A stretch of 64,000 bases of DNA from positions 8,728,252 to 8,792,251 of the forward strand of contig PTFA01000012.1 of the NCBI GenBank assembly GCA_003342895.1, written 5' to 3'. Below, one piece after another: positions 1-9,610 of this stretch (within the stretch, counting starts at the first letter, position 1; the number at the start of each line of letters is the position of its first letter). Source of the stretch: Casuarius casuarius (Eukaryota; Chordata; Aves; Casuariiformes; Casuariidae). The notes under the pieces are model-generated. The model had not been told where the DNA came from, made no database searches, and saw only the letters and a program-made list of their open reading frames with translations. The position numbers and the translations under genes are program-made.

Positions 1-1000
1 CCCCTTCTGTTTCGATGCATTCTTTCTTTCATTGGCAACAGACTATAATAATATCATAATTTCATTTTACAATGGATCCAGCAGTTTCTCTCCCTAATAG
101 CCTTCCTAGACTTTCAGTATCATTGTAATGATTGCAAGACATGAATGCCTCCTGCAGTGTTTAAAGTGGCTTCAGTGTATAGCATAACACATTTTATAAG
201 GAAGTGACACTTACTTGCGTTTTCAGTTCTCCAAAATAATTTAGAATGTACATTCTGAGTTCAAATAAATGTGTTAACTAATAAGACTGCAATACTGCAA
301 AAAATCTCTTCTCTGAGATTGTTAAACTTCTGTTGCATCTCATTGCAGTGTTCAAAGAAACTAATAAAATCTGCTGAAATATAAGAAAGCATGTGATACT
401 GAAGACTTCTTGGAAACTGAAAACGCACATTAAAAAAAAGGAAACGTTGCTCTTTCACTTAAAGAGGGTTCCATATTTTTAATCTCCGGAATCTATAGCA
501 AAATGCTAATCCTTTCTCTAGTAAAGTGTTTCTAAACTGTGGTTCATACCTAAACTAGGATCTATCTAACCCATGACTATAAAAGAACAGTTAAGTTTCC
601 CCAGGTTGATAGCAGCTCAGTTTTTCCAAAGCAAGAAAATGATAATGAGATGTTAAGTGGCTCAGCTGTGACTGCCCACATTTCCTAGGGGATTGCTGTC
701 TTCAGCTTATGGAAGCATTTCTTGTCTGTTTTCAATTCCTGAAAGCAAATGTAACCCTATTCTATTGATTCTAATAGCGAATATAAGCGTCCAATATCCA
801 GCTCTGACAATGTGGCTTGTCAAATGAGCACAAGATTTTAGCAGGGGGTTGTACTACAAAGGGCAACAGGCTTCCTAAGTCAGACTCCTGATAGTTCATG
901 TAAAGCCTAATAAAAGATGAAGACCAGAGTCTTCTGGTTATCTGCAAATCAAATAAAATATAAGCAAATTTCATCCCAAGAATATTGGGGGGCTGGGGGA
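1..1000. other. non-coding background, left edge
   Basis: AT-rich sequence with stop codons in all frames at short spacing. The two short open frames here (65 and 67 codons, minus strand) have no recognisable motif. I see no repeat family or regulatory element that I can name. Confidence 0.6.
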
Positions 1001-1003
1001 AGA

Positions 1004-1030
1004 GGGAAGGAAGGAAGGAAAGGAAAAAAA
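1004..1030. repeat. (GGAA)n / A-rich microsatellite
   Basis: Four to five GGAA units run into a short A tract, directly after a G-rich stretch near 986-1000. It is an ordinary purine-rich simple repeat. Confidence 0.8.
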
Positions 1031-1890
1031 TAAACTCATTTAGATAATGGTAACTCTTGAGCTACAGATTTTTGCCTTATTTTTCTGGGTGTGGGAGAGC
1101 TCAGTCAAGTCCACCATAGAGTTGTAAGACTACCTACTAATGTCCCGTTCTAAACTCAGAGTGAATTACATAAGCTAATCAGAACTCAGTGGTGCTGCAG
1201 AGTGTCCAGTTGACATTAGCAGTTTAATTTCTCAGTTATTTAACTCCATGAATGCTGACTGGCTGAAAGCCAGAGCATAAGACGACTAAGGCACTACTAC
1301 CATTAAATACGACTCAGTAATGATACATCTATATATTAGTTCTTTTGCAGTGACTGATTACTGTCCCACATATACCCCAAACAGCTTCGAGTTTTCAGAA
1401 AACTCAGTGATTGTTCTCAGAGATCTTAAACTTCAGATATATAAACTGATTTAGGATTACACTTTTGTTTCATTATTTGAACAGGAAGTGAGAAAGGTTG
1501 AAAATTTCAGTGATGTGATAGGGAAGTCAACAGCCTATTTTTATGAGCACCTGAATATAGACTTTTGGGGGCTGAAGACAGAGGAGAGCAAGGCACAGTA
1601 ACTTAAGTAAAGAAACAGAAGACGACAAGGACATGCACTGAGCTATACTAGTCATCCACTGGGGGGAAGATTAATGTCTACTCCCATTGTCTGAGATGCC
1701 GTATCATTATCAGATAAACTATGACAAATGTACCAAAAAAGAATCAGAGATTGAATATGTTCCATTTATAAGGATATGGCAAGTATGTGGTGCCTTTTAA
1801 TTGACCTTACTTAACAGTTGCATCCTTAGGGCTTGGCAAGTGGTGACAAGCTGGGGACAGGGAGGGCTGTTGGTGCCCCCAGGGCCCAGA
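1031..1890. other. non-coding background before CR1
   Basis: No open frame of note. The last part (about 1560-1890) may already belong to the 5' part of the CR1 copy that follows, but I could not align it by eye, so the left boundary of that element is uncertain. Confidence 0.5.
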
Positions 1891-2848
1891 CACTCAGGAA
1901 GGACGGACAGGACAGGGCAGGTCTAGGTCAAGACTGCAGCAGACAGTAAACGTTAAGAGCCTCTACACAGCAATAAAAGGGGAAAAGAACAAGGACGTCA
2001 GAATAATATCTACTGCAGGCTACCAAACTAGGAAAATTCCATTATAAACTCTTAAAAAATAAAAGGCCGATAACTATGAAAAAACTCAAAGACATAGTGA
2101 CTGGTGTTAAAGATGGTTTTTATCAACACATTTTTGGGGAGAGAAGCACACCAAGATGCAGATGGGCCAGCAAGATAGTTGTATGTGCTCTCTGGGGAAA
2201 AAGGAAGATGGGGAAAATGATTGACGAAAAACTTCTTCAGGTGTGATTTTTCACAGTAGGCACTAATTCAAAAGCAAGAAGGGAGGAAAACAGACTAAAA
2301 TCAAGAAAATGTTTTAAAACCAGAGAATCTGTAGATAGGATCTCAGGAGAAGCAAATCTAAAGAAAAAAAGAGAGCAGTTCCTTAAAAGTTGGCCAGATC
2401 TTCAAAAAAAAAAACCAAACAAACAAAAAAAACCACTTATATGCTCAGTATTAAATGCAAATTATCTTAAAGCATAAGAGGATAGAAAATGTAGCAAATG
2501 TTCCTCATAAACTGTTCAATGTCCTGAAAACTGAGAGGGAAGCACCAAGAGAGTAGAGAAAAAGGCAAATGATTAAGGACAAGCAGAAAAAGAAATTCAG
2601 AAGCATGTAGGTCTAAAATTAGAAAGGTCAAGCCTCAAAATGAGATACAACTAGCAAGGAACATAAAGGGCAACAACAAAACATTTTACAATTATATTAG
2701 GAGGAAACCCAAGCAAAGTATTGGTCCACGCCACCATAGGATCTGGAGGCTAATGACAAATGATGTCAAGAAGTATGACATGTTTAATGCCTTTTTTTGC
2801 TTCAGCTTTCACTGAAAAGGTTAACTTTAATCAGACAATTAAATATCA

Positions 2849-3076
2849 ATGACAGAAGGCAGTAAGCAGGAAAACACATACCCAGAAAAGACTTGGTTGT
2901 TCTCCAGCTACCTGTGCCTTATGAAATTCACCCCAAATCACGTGGAGTACTCCCTAGGGCAGCTTCTGCTTACCTTTGAGAACTTATGGAGGATGGAAGA
3001 TCCAGAAGGTGGGAAAAGGGAATGTAGTGTAAGAAGGTGGAGGAGAAGGGAAATAAAGGCTGTTCGCTCATTCTAA
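2849..3076 (+). pseudogene. fragment of CR1 reverse-transcriptase reading frame
   Basis: This 75-codon open stretch is the only part of the CR1 element still readable without a stop for any length. Its second half (residues about 42-60) carries the F-E-N/K-x-W-R pattern followed by P-E-x-x-K-R. CR1 proteins have this pattern just upstream of the NYRPV reverse-transcriptase motif, which appears in the same frame at 3257-3271. The initiating ATG is accidental, because this point is deep inside ORF2. It is not expected to make a protein. Confidence 0.7.
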
Positions 3077-3199
3077 CTTCAGTCATCTAATTTAGGTCAT
3101 CCAGATCTTCCATTGGGAATACCACTGATAAACTAAGGAACATAGTTTTGTCTAAACATACCTAAGTGTATTAAGTAGATGGAATGAAAAGTGCCTATC

Positions 3200-3227
3200 A
3201 AAAAAAAATAAAAATAAAAATAAAAAG
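3200..3227. repeat. (AAAAT)n simple repeat inside CR1
   Basis: A short A run is followed by about four AAAAT units. It interrupts the CR1 copy between the FENLW and NYRPV blocks, so it arose or expanded after the element had decayed. Confidence 0.8.
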
Positions 3228-3781
3228 TAGGGGTGGGGGAGGAAAAGGAGATGGTGAATTATAGACCAGTCATCTTAATTCAATTCCCAAGAAATTCTAG
3301 AACAAACATCTGGAAGATAATGAGACATGAGTGGCAGCAAGCATAGACTTGTCAAGAGCAAATTGTGTCAAACCAGCTGGTTTCTTTCTGCAGCAGCATA
3401 ACAGGCCTTTTAGATTAAGGAGAAGTAGATGATGTAATATTTTCTGTCAGGTATTAATAAGGCTTTTTTCAACTGTTTCACATGATTTTCCTGCAAGCTG
3501 AGGAAGAATATTCTAGAGAATGGTGCAAAAATCTGGGTACCTGTTGTCTACGTAGCTGTCATTAACATTCCACTGTGACACGGAAGGATGAATAAAGTTT
3601 CTGCAGCAGTTTGTGCAAAGTCCAGCTTGAGGTTTTCATTAGTAGCTATGATGACAAAAATATAAGCTATATTGTAAGATAAGTGCAAAACTAGCTGAAA
3701 AATATCAGTATCAATAAATTGTTGTTAAACTGGAAGAATAAACAGAATGAGGACCCTGTAGAAATCTGGTCTCAGTCCAGC

Positions 3782-3805
3782 TTTATTTATTTATTTATTT
3801 ATTTA
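3782..3805. repeat. (TTTA)n simple repeat inside CR1
   Basis: About six TTTA units sit inside the CR1-derived region, between the palm-like part and the 'aaatggtctgaaat' block at about 3930. They are a later expansion within dead LINE sequence. Confidence 0.85.
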
Positions 3806-4335
3806 AACAAAGTGAGTAATACATTACAGTATTTGCTTATTACAGTTTAAGACCCACTTAAGCTAAGGGTAGGTACAGTCACTCGGAGAAAGAACTAGAA
3901 TTTTAAAATCATCGTTAAAAAAATGGAAGAAATGGTCTGAAATACCTACAGTTCTGTAATGACAAGTGAAAACATACATATGAGCAATAATCAAATGAAT
4001 CGGAAAGGAAGCAGCTAGCATTATTTGGATACAGTTCTACAAAAATTGCTCTAGGAGTTAGAGGGCATCATAACCTGAACAAACAAGTCATCCTACAGTT
4101 TAAGAAAAAAGGACCAAACTCATACTGTGATATATAAACAGGAAAAACATGCACAAAATATGAAATAATGTTGCATTCTGTTTGTCTGTGGTAAGGCCTC
4201 ATTTGGTATATATATCTTGATTGTGGCATTACACTCCAAGATGGATGTAAACCCAGCCAAAAAGGCGATCGGCAAGAATGAGAAGAGGTGCAAACACCAC
4301 CACCTATGGGAAAACACTGGACAAAAAATATCTGC

Positions 4336-4512
4336 TAGGGAGGTGAGGGGGGGCAGCACAAGGAGGGCACGGGTAGAGAGAGAAAAGGCTGGAGGGAGAC
4401 TGGCCTTCCCTCCACTTGTATTTTCTATCCTAAGGTTAGTCCCAGCCTCAGCAATTCACAGCCATCTCCATTTTGTTTCCTGTTCTCCATTACTCTCATA
4501 GCTCTAAAAACA
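4336..4512. other. purine-rich flank of CR1
   Basis: A G/A-rich stretch at about 4335-4400 changes to ordinary sequence. Overlapping short open frames on both strands (79, 94 and 63 codons) extend across the CR1 end and are shadows of low stop density, not genes. Confidence 0.5.
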
Positions 4513-4540
4513 TAAAGCACTTTTCTTGAAAAGTGCTTTA
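4513..4540. repeat. perfect 13-bp inverted repeat with 2-nt loop
   Basis: TAAAGCACTTTTC at 4513-4525 is followed by TT and then its exact reverse complement at 4528-4540. The loop is too short for a microRNA precursor. It could form a cruciform or be a remnant of a palindromic repeat. No direct repeats marking an insertion were recognised. Confidence 0.9.
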
Positions 4541-5110
4541 AGAGTTTTTGAAAAAGTGAAATATCTGACCAAATAGGAAGTTTGCTCCAATAATAAAGAC
4601 TTCCCAACTTAAACAAGCAAAAAGAAAAAATATATATATATGGTTCAGCATATCCTCTCCTAAATCATTAGCTGGGATAAGAACATTCTTCAGCCTTTCT
4701 TCTTAAAAAGAAAGGGATTATGCAAGACAACTTCAAGGTGAGCTCCTCTTGAAGTAAAGAGATGCCACACAATTTTTTTTAATCAACCTGTAAATTATTT
4801 TTGAAATAATTAAATTGACACCAGAAAGTCTGAACAAGGACATTTTGTTAATCTGTGTAGATAATGAATATTTAATAGTAAAAAATGTTTTGTCCTGCCA
4901 GTAAGCAAAGAGTTACCATATTCAAGTTGCTATGATTAAATAGCATCATGTAGCATTGGAATTGTTTTTGGAAAGCTTCGTTTCCATTTTTCTGAAAATA
5001 TTAGATATATTCCCTGACCTTTTGGGTAATATATTATAGCCCATAATGAAATATAGCACAAGGAGCAATAACTTGCTTTTGTCCTATTATTTGAGTCATT
5101 TCGCATTTAT
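4541..5110. other. non-coding background
   Basis: AT-rich sequence with a short (TA)n at 4631-4641. The only open frame worth a note (63 codons, minus, 4425-4616) has no motif. No further structure is seen. Confidence 0.5.
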
Positions 5111-5116
5111 TTTCCC

Positions 5117-5142
5117 TTTTTTTTTTCTTTTTTTTTTTTTTT
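5117..5142. repeat. T-rich tract
   Basis: A run of T broken by one C near 5127. A lysine-rich open frame on the minus strand (5034-5243) exists only because of this tract. Confidence 0.85.
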
Positions 5143-5184
5143 GACAGTTTCTTACAGGAAGGCAGTGTAGAGTAGGCTTGCTCT

Positions 5185-5213
5185 GCATACTCTTTATGGA
5201 GTATGCATACTCT
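5185..5213. repeat. short inverted and direct repeat
   Basis: GCATACTC (5185-5192) is the reverse complement of GAGTATGC (5199-5206) with a 6-nt loop. GCATACTCT is repeated directly at 5185-5193 and 5205-5213. It looks like a local replication-slippage or template-switch product. Confidence 0.75.
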
Positions 5214-7455
5214 ATCCTCTACTATGGAGTGATGCATAATCATTCCATTAGAACTCTTTTATGTACACTATGTTACAAATCTGTGCTGTTTAAAAAAGTG
5301 CCTCATGTGAGGAAAACAAACCCTCTATCAGACAGACATTTGATCCAGGCTGTATTTCAAATGTAGCAGAAGAAGCTGAGTTTTCCATACAGTGCTTGCG
5401 TGATTCCATATGGGATGTGATGCCTTCTGTGACACCCAGGAAAGTACAACGTTGGTAGCAGTTATCACTTAAAGACAAAAATGCATGCAGCAATTTTCCG
5501 TATAGCATCTCCCCCAGTAGAATTCATTTTAATATGAATAATACACAAAATATATAAAACCTACAGAAATCAATTTGCTTGTGATTTATGAAAACAAAAG
5601 CGAACAAAGAGTAAGCAGGGAGATCTATTTGCCTTGAAGCACATTTTGTCCGTATTTCATTCAGAATGCTTTGTTAATATAAAACAAACTTCAATGTTTA
5701 CAAACATTTTTCATTTGCAGACTGCTGCAGTCAAATGATATCAAATCATTAGTGAACCCAAAGACTGTGATTCAAAGCTTTGTGAGAACGTTGGCCACTA
5801 GAGCACTTAATGTTTGGCAGATGCTCAAGACTAATTATATGCTCCCCGCTACAATTAAATTCTAACATCCTCAAAACTAAAAACGGGCACAAATTATATT
5901 CTAATGGGTGCCAACCACAAAAATAGCTCAAATGAGTTGACAGATGCAAAATGTTTTGGATGTTTTCAGTCTATGATTTTAAAGCATTGTATAGAATATT
6001 GGATTGCAGGTCGCAACTTGCATTTCTTGATTCAGGAACATGTACATATTCATGTCCCTGTCCAATAAAGATGGTTTTCATTAAAACTGTATGGTCTTCT
6101 AGTAGGTTATTTCTTCAGAGTTGTGAAGAGAAAGTGAAAAGAATTCTTTCAGAAACAAAACACAAGATCGAAGAAGTGCTTTCTGGTATAAGAAAGGTGA
6201 AGTAACAGCTTTTATAAACCTCTTTAACTGAATTTTTAATGAGATCTTATCTGCATTCACCAGAGCACAACCCACTATATGCCAGTTCATCATTCATCAC
6301 CTTATCTTGGAGTATTTCCATTGCTGCCAAGGACTACTGGAATTAAGCCAAAAGTAGTGAGAGATGACAATAGAAGACTACACAGGACACAGAAACCAGT
6401 TTGTTGTACATTTTGCATATACGATGTATTTTTATGCAGCTAACAAATAGGAAAATTAGTCATTCGCATAATCTATCTGGACCCAGGTCCACTCTCAGGC
6501 ATTCTTCATTCACAGCTACTGTGCAATCAAGTCTGGTTTATGTTTACTTCCAGTCCTATAGCCTTCACTTTCAAGAAATAAGCAAAAATTTATATGCCAG
6601 ATCTTATACTGTATATTTTTGACAATCACAGCAAAGTGACTGTGTTAAGTTTGGTAACAATTAGAATTGTTGATTCTGAGCTCATCTTAGGAACTTTTTC
6701 TATATATCAGGGAAAATGTGTGCCTAGCTGAAATACTCTCCTGTGTCCGGTTTAGCCTATCACCTCTTAGATCTGACCTGTGATCTCAGCCAGACATAAT
6801 CTTCTAATACATTATTAGACTTGAAAGCTGAGTCATACTTCATTGGAAAAAGGAACCATTTCAGGCTATGCAATTTTGAAACAACCTATAACCTTCATGT
6901 CAGTATAATTTGGCAATCTAAATGTATGACTGGGCTGCTTTCAACTGCACCTGGAGTATAAATTACTAGAACACCTTGAAATATACAGGAAAGGATGTCA
7001 AAGTTATTGCAGGATTTTTTTAGATTTGTTTGGTAATGGACTGCATGAAGAAACTTAATATTTAGCCAACGTAATCTTCCTTTATCTGGTTCTCAATCAG
7101 TTTTATACTACATGGATTTTGTCTGAGCTTAAACTTCCATCACATACATACAGGTATATGCAAGACATTTAAAGTAAACCAGTTTATGCATGTGAAGTTG
7201 TTTTTATAGAAGAAAAAATACATATTGGAAACAGGAGTATCTTACAGAACACCTTAATTTTTCATGCTGCTTTTACACTTAGAAATAAGACAAACAATGC
7301 AGATAATTTTCACACAGAATTTAGTGCCTACAGTAGTGATTTGCTGACAAAGTTACATGTTTGTTAGAATTGGAATATTTCCATTCGAACACTAAAATGT
7401 AAACTATGGATGAAAATGAATGCATGTATCATTCAAGTATCTGAAGACAAATTAT
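5214..7455. other. non-coding background, possible conserved patch at 5560-5740
   Basis: Only short open frames (60-85 codons) are present and none is recognisable. The stretch at about 5560-5740 is free of simple repeats and keeps TTTGCTTGTG-, TTTACAAACA- and CAAATGATAT-like words typical of regulatory DNA, but this is texture only. No interspersed repeat was recognised. Confidence 0.45.
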
Positions 7456-7459
7456 ATTT

Positions 7460-7501
7460 ACACACACACAAAATGGATGACTATATATAATATATATATA
7501 T
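7460..7501. repeat. (CA)n and (TA)n microsatellites
   Basis: About five CA units at 7460-7470 are followed, after a short spacer, by an imperfect TA run at 7482-7501. Confidence 0.8.
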
Positions 7502-7559
7502 TAGATGGATGTATAAAATGCGAAGTGAATTGCTCTATCAAGATCCAGAATAATTCCGT

Positions 7560-7577
7560 ACACACCCACACACACAG
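7560..7577. repeat. (CA)n microsatellite
   Basis: Imperfect CA/CCA repeat of about nine units, some 60 bases downstream of the TA run. Confidence 0.8.
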
Positions 7578-9370
7578 AGGGCAAATGCTGAAGTACAATG
7601 TGTCTTGTTAGTTTGTAGTAGCATGTTCACGGCCTTGTGAGAGTTAGAAACACATGAGATGAACTATTTTCACTAGTATACTCCAGTGTCATGTGCCAAC
7701 TATTCTGGCAAACTCTGCAAAAAGGCAAGCTAATTCCTGGCTTCTGCTCTAAGGGAAGCATAAGGAAAGTGGAGAAGGAGGAAAAAAAAGAAAAGGAAGA
7801 AAGAATAACCATTACCCCTCAGTTCCCCCCCATCCTCACACAAAGCTAGAGCAAAATGCCCAAGAGAACAAATCTACGCCATCCTATGAATGAAAAATCC
7901 ATCTATTTTTAGTAGGTCTAGTGGACACCATACAAGCTCGTGTGCAAAAATTTCCCCTGGTACTCCTAATGAGCAGAGCAACTACGCAACTTGCTGTTCA
8001 GCTATGCATGCAGACTACCTAATGCCAGGCAGGATATACGACATCTGTATGTACTGCATGGAATCTGAGCAACCTACATTCATATAACTACTAACCAACA
8101 TATTGTGAGGATTTGTAATGTTTCTGGAGTAAAAACAATGAAAATAATACTGATAAATAGTAAGATTAACATTCATACAAGTGTCACAGATCTTCTGATA
8201 AAGCATATCTAAAGGATAAAATGAATGCTTGCAGGAAAAACTTATTGGATTCACATTTAAAATGATGTTCACTAAAGCAGAACATTGTGAATTTGAATTA
8301 GCCAGTTTATTTGAATCACAGCAGTGACAGTATTAGATCATTAAAGCAATCCAATATTGTGTGCTGAAATTCATATTTCAATAATCCACATTAAAGGGAG
8401 AAATTTTTTGATAGTGCCATGCAGAACAAGGTCTGACCTCTTAAAACATAAATATCCTTGATTATTTTTAGACAACAATATAACATGAAAATATTTTTAA
8501 ATCTATAAAGGCCTGGAGAATGTATTCAGAATATCTAGGTCAAGAAAGTTGAGAACATATGGTAATAAGGTTAGATTTTTGATTAAACAGTTCCACAAGG
8601 ATTTGAAGAGAGATTGCCTACATAGCCTGTAAAAAGGGAGTCTTTGTTAAAACAGACATGCTCACACACCCATACCACCTTTTGCTTAGAGCATGTATAA
8701 ATTATTTTTCTCTCCAGTGTAACATTTCTTCCCTCCCACTTATTGCCATTTTATGTTTATGTCACCACATAAGCTTTCTCACTTTCATTGCAGCTAGCCC
8801 ACTCTCTTCATCCAACAAAAAGTTCACAAGGCTGGGGGGAATTGGCAGATGGTCTTCTGCTTTTGGCCATGATAAAATTCAGTTCGGGCAACGTGAAACT
8901 CCAAAAAAGAGTTGCTTCGGGCATCGCTGCAGGCTTCCACAAGAAGCCATGTATAAGTTAAATGGTTTGTGTACAAAATATCAATTTACAGATCTAAGTT
9001 TAAAGGGCTTCTCTTTCAGAAACCGGAGCTCTATCCCAGATTGCTTAGATCTTCTACCTAAGTGCAGAAAATGAGAGTGTGACACTATTTAGAAATCTCA
9101 TCTCCAAAACCAGACAAAAAATTATTTTGGTGTCTAAACTTTGTCAAAGTTCGAGCTTGACCATTTAAGCTGAACATTCAAGAAACTCAAAATTTATATA
9201 ATTAGCTGCTGCTTAGCACTAGAAACACCTACATGCCATAGGCTAACTTTAGCATTCCCACATGGTTTATTTTGACAGCTTTGCCGGATCTAGAAACAAG
9301 GTGCTGCCAGTCCCTTTTCTTCCAGGTGCTTCCCTCAGGACGCAGTCACAAAGTGTCTGAATATGAGAGC
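7578..9370. other. non-coding background
   Basis: This stretch holds a 138-codon plus-strand open frame (8658-9074) that I rejected as a gene, because there is no motif, no splice context and no biased composition. A purine-rich patch is seen at about 7760-7805. Nothing else was recognised. Confidence 0.5.
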
Positions 9371-9374
9371 ATGC

Positions 9375-9610
9375 AGTTGGAGGAAACCTGCAGTCATCAA
9401 ATTCATTCTCCTCCCATCACAGTCAGGCACTGATTTCTCTTATAAATGGATCTATCTCCATAAAAAACACTGATATCACACTGCATTACTCTGCTGGGAA
9501 AGCTTTTCCAAAAGCTCTCCATTACTGTGGTTAGGTGGCAAATTAGGTTTCTTATACCTGTAGGCCAGTGCATGCTTAGTCATTCTAATGCCATTGATAA
9601 AAACATCAGG
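9375..9610 (-). mobile_element. CR1-type LINE 3' fragment
   Basis: Read on the plus strand, this follows the reverse complement of a CR1 3' region. It starts with 'agtcatcaaattcattctcc' and 'cccatcacagtcaggcactg' near the element's 3' end. It continues through 'gggaaagcttttccaaaagc' and 'actgtggttagg' to 'ttcttatacctgtaggccag'. The element therefore lies on the minus strand. The terminal short tandem repeats that mark young chicken-type CR1 tails are absent, so the copy is old or truncated. Ends are approximate and the subfamily is not assigned. Confidence 0.7.

Larger units (their letters stand above)
1900..4335 (+). mobile_element. decayed CR1-type LINE, ORF2 region (endonuclease, linker, reverse transcriptase)
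   Basis: CR1 LINEs encode an ORF2 protein with an endonuclease followed by a reverse transcriptase. Several blocks follow the order of the CR1 ORF2 coding sequence on the plus strand. About 1980-2060 resembles the endonuclease region. About 2290-2400 and 2600-2830 resemble the linker, with wording such as 'gcaaggaacataaagggcaac' in its usual place. About 2930-3055 reads FENLWRMEDPEGGKREC in the frame that opens at 2849. About 3257-3271 reads NYRPV, the start of the reverse-transcriptase core, in the same frame. About 3340-3700, 3910-4130 and 4180-4330 continue into the palm and C-terminal part. Stops, indels and inserted simple repeats (3200, 3782) break the frame many times, so it is long dead. 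The usual 3' tail is absent or unrecognisable. The family call rests on remembered sequence, not a search. Both ends are approximate, the left end most of all. Confidence 0.85.

Noticed and set aside
4513..4540. microRNA precursor
   Set aside because: The stem is only 13 bp with a 2-nt loop, far too small for a microRNA hairpin.
8658..9074. 138-codon plus-strand open frame
   Set aside because: No recognisable motif, no flanking splice signals that stand out, and ordinary composition.
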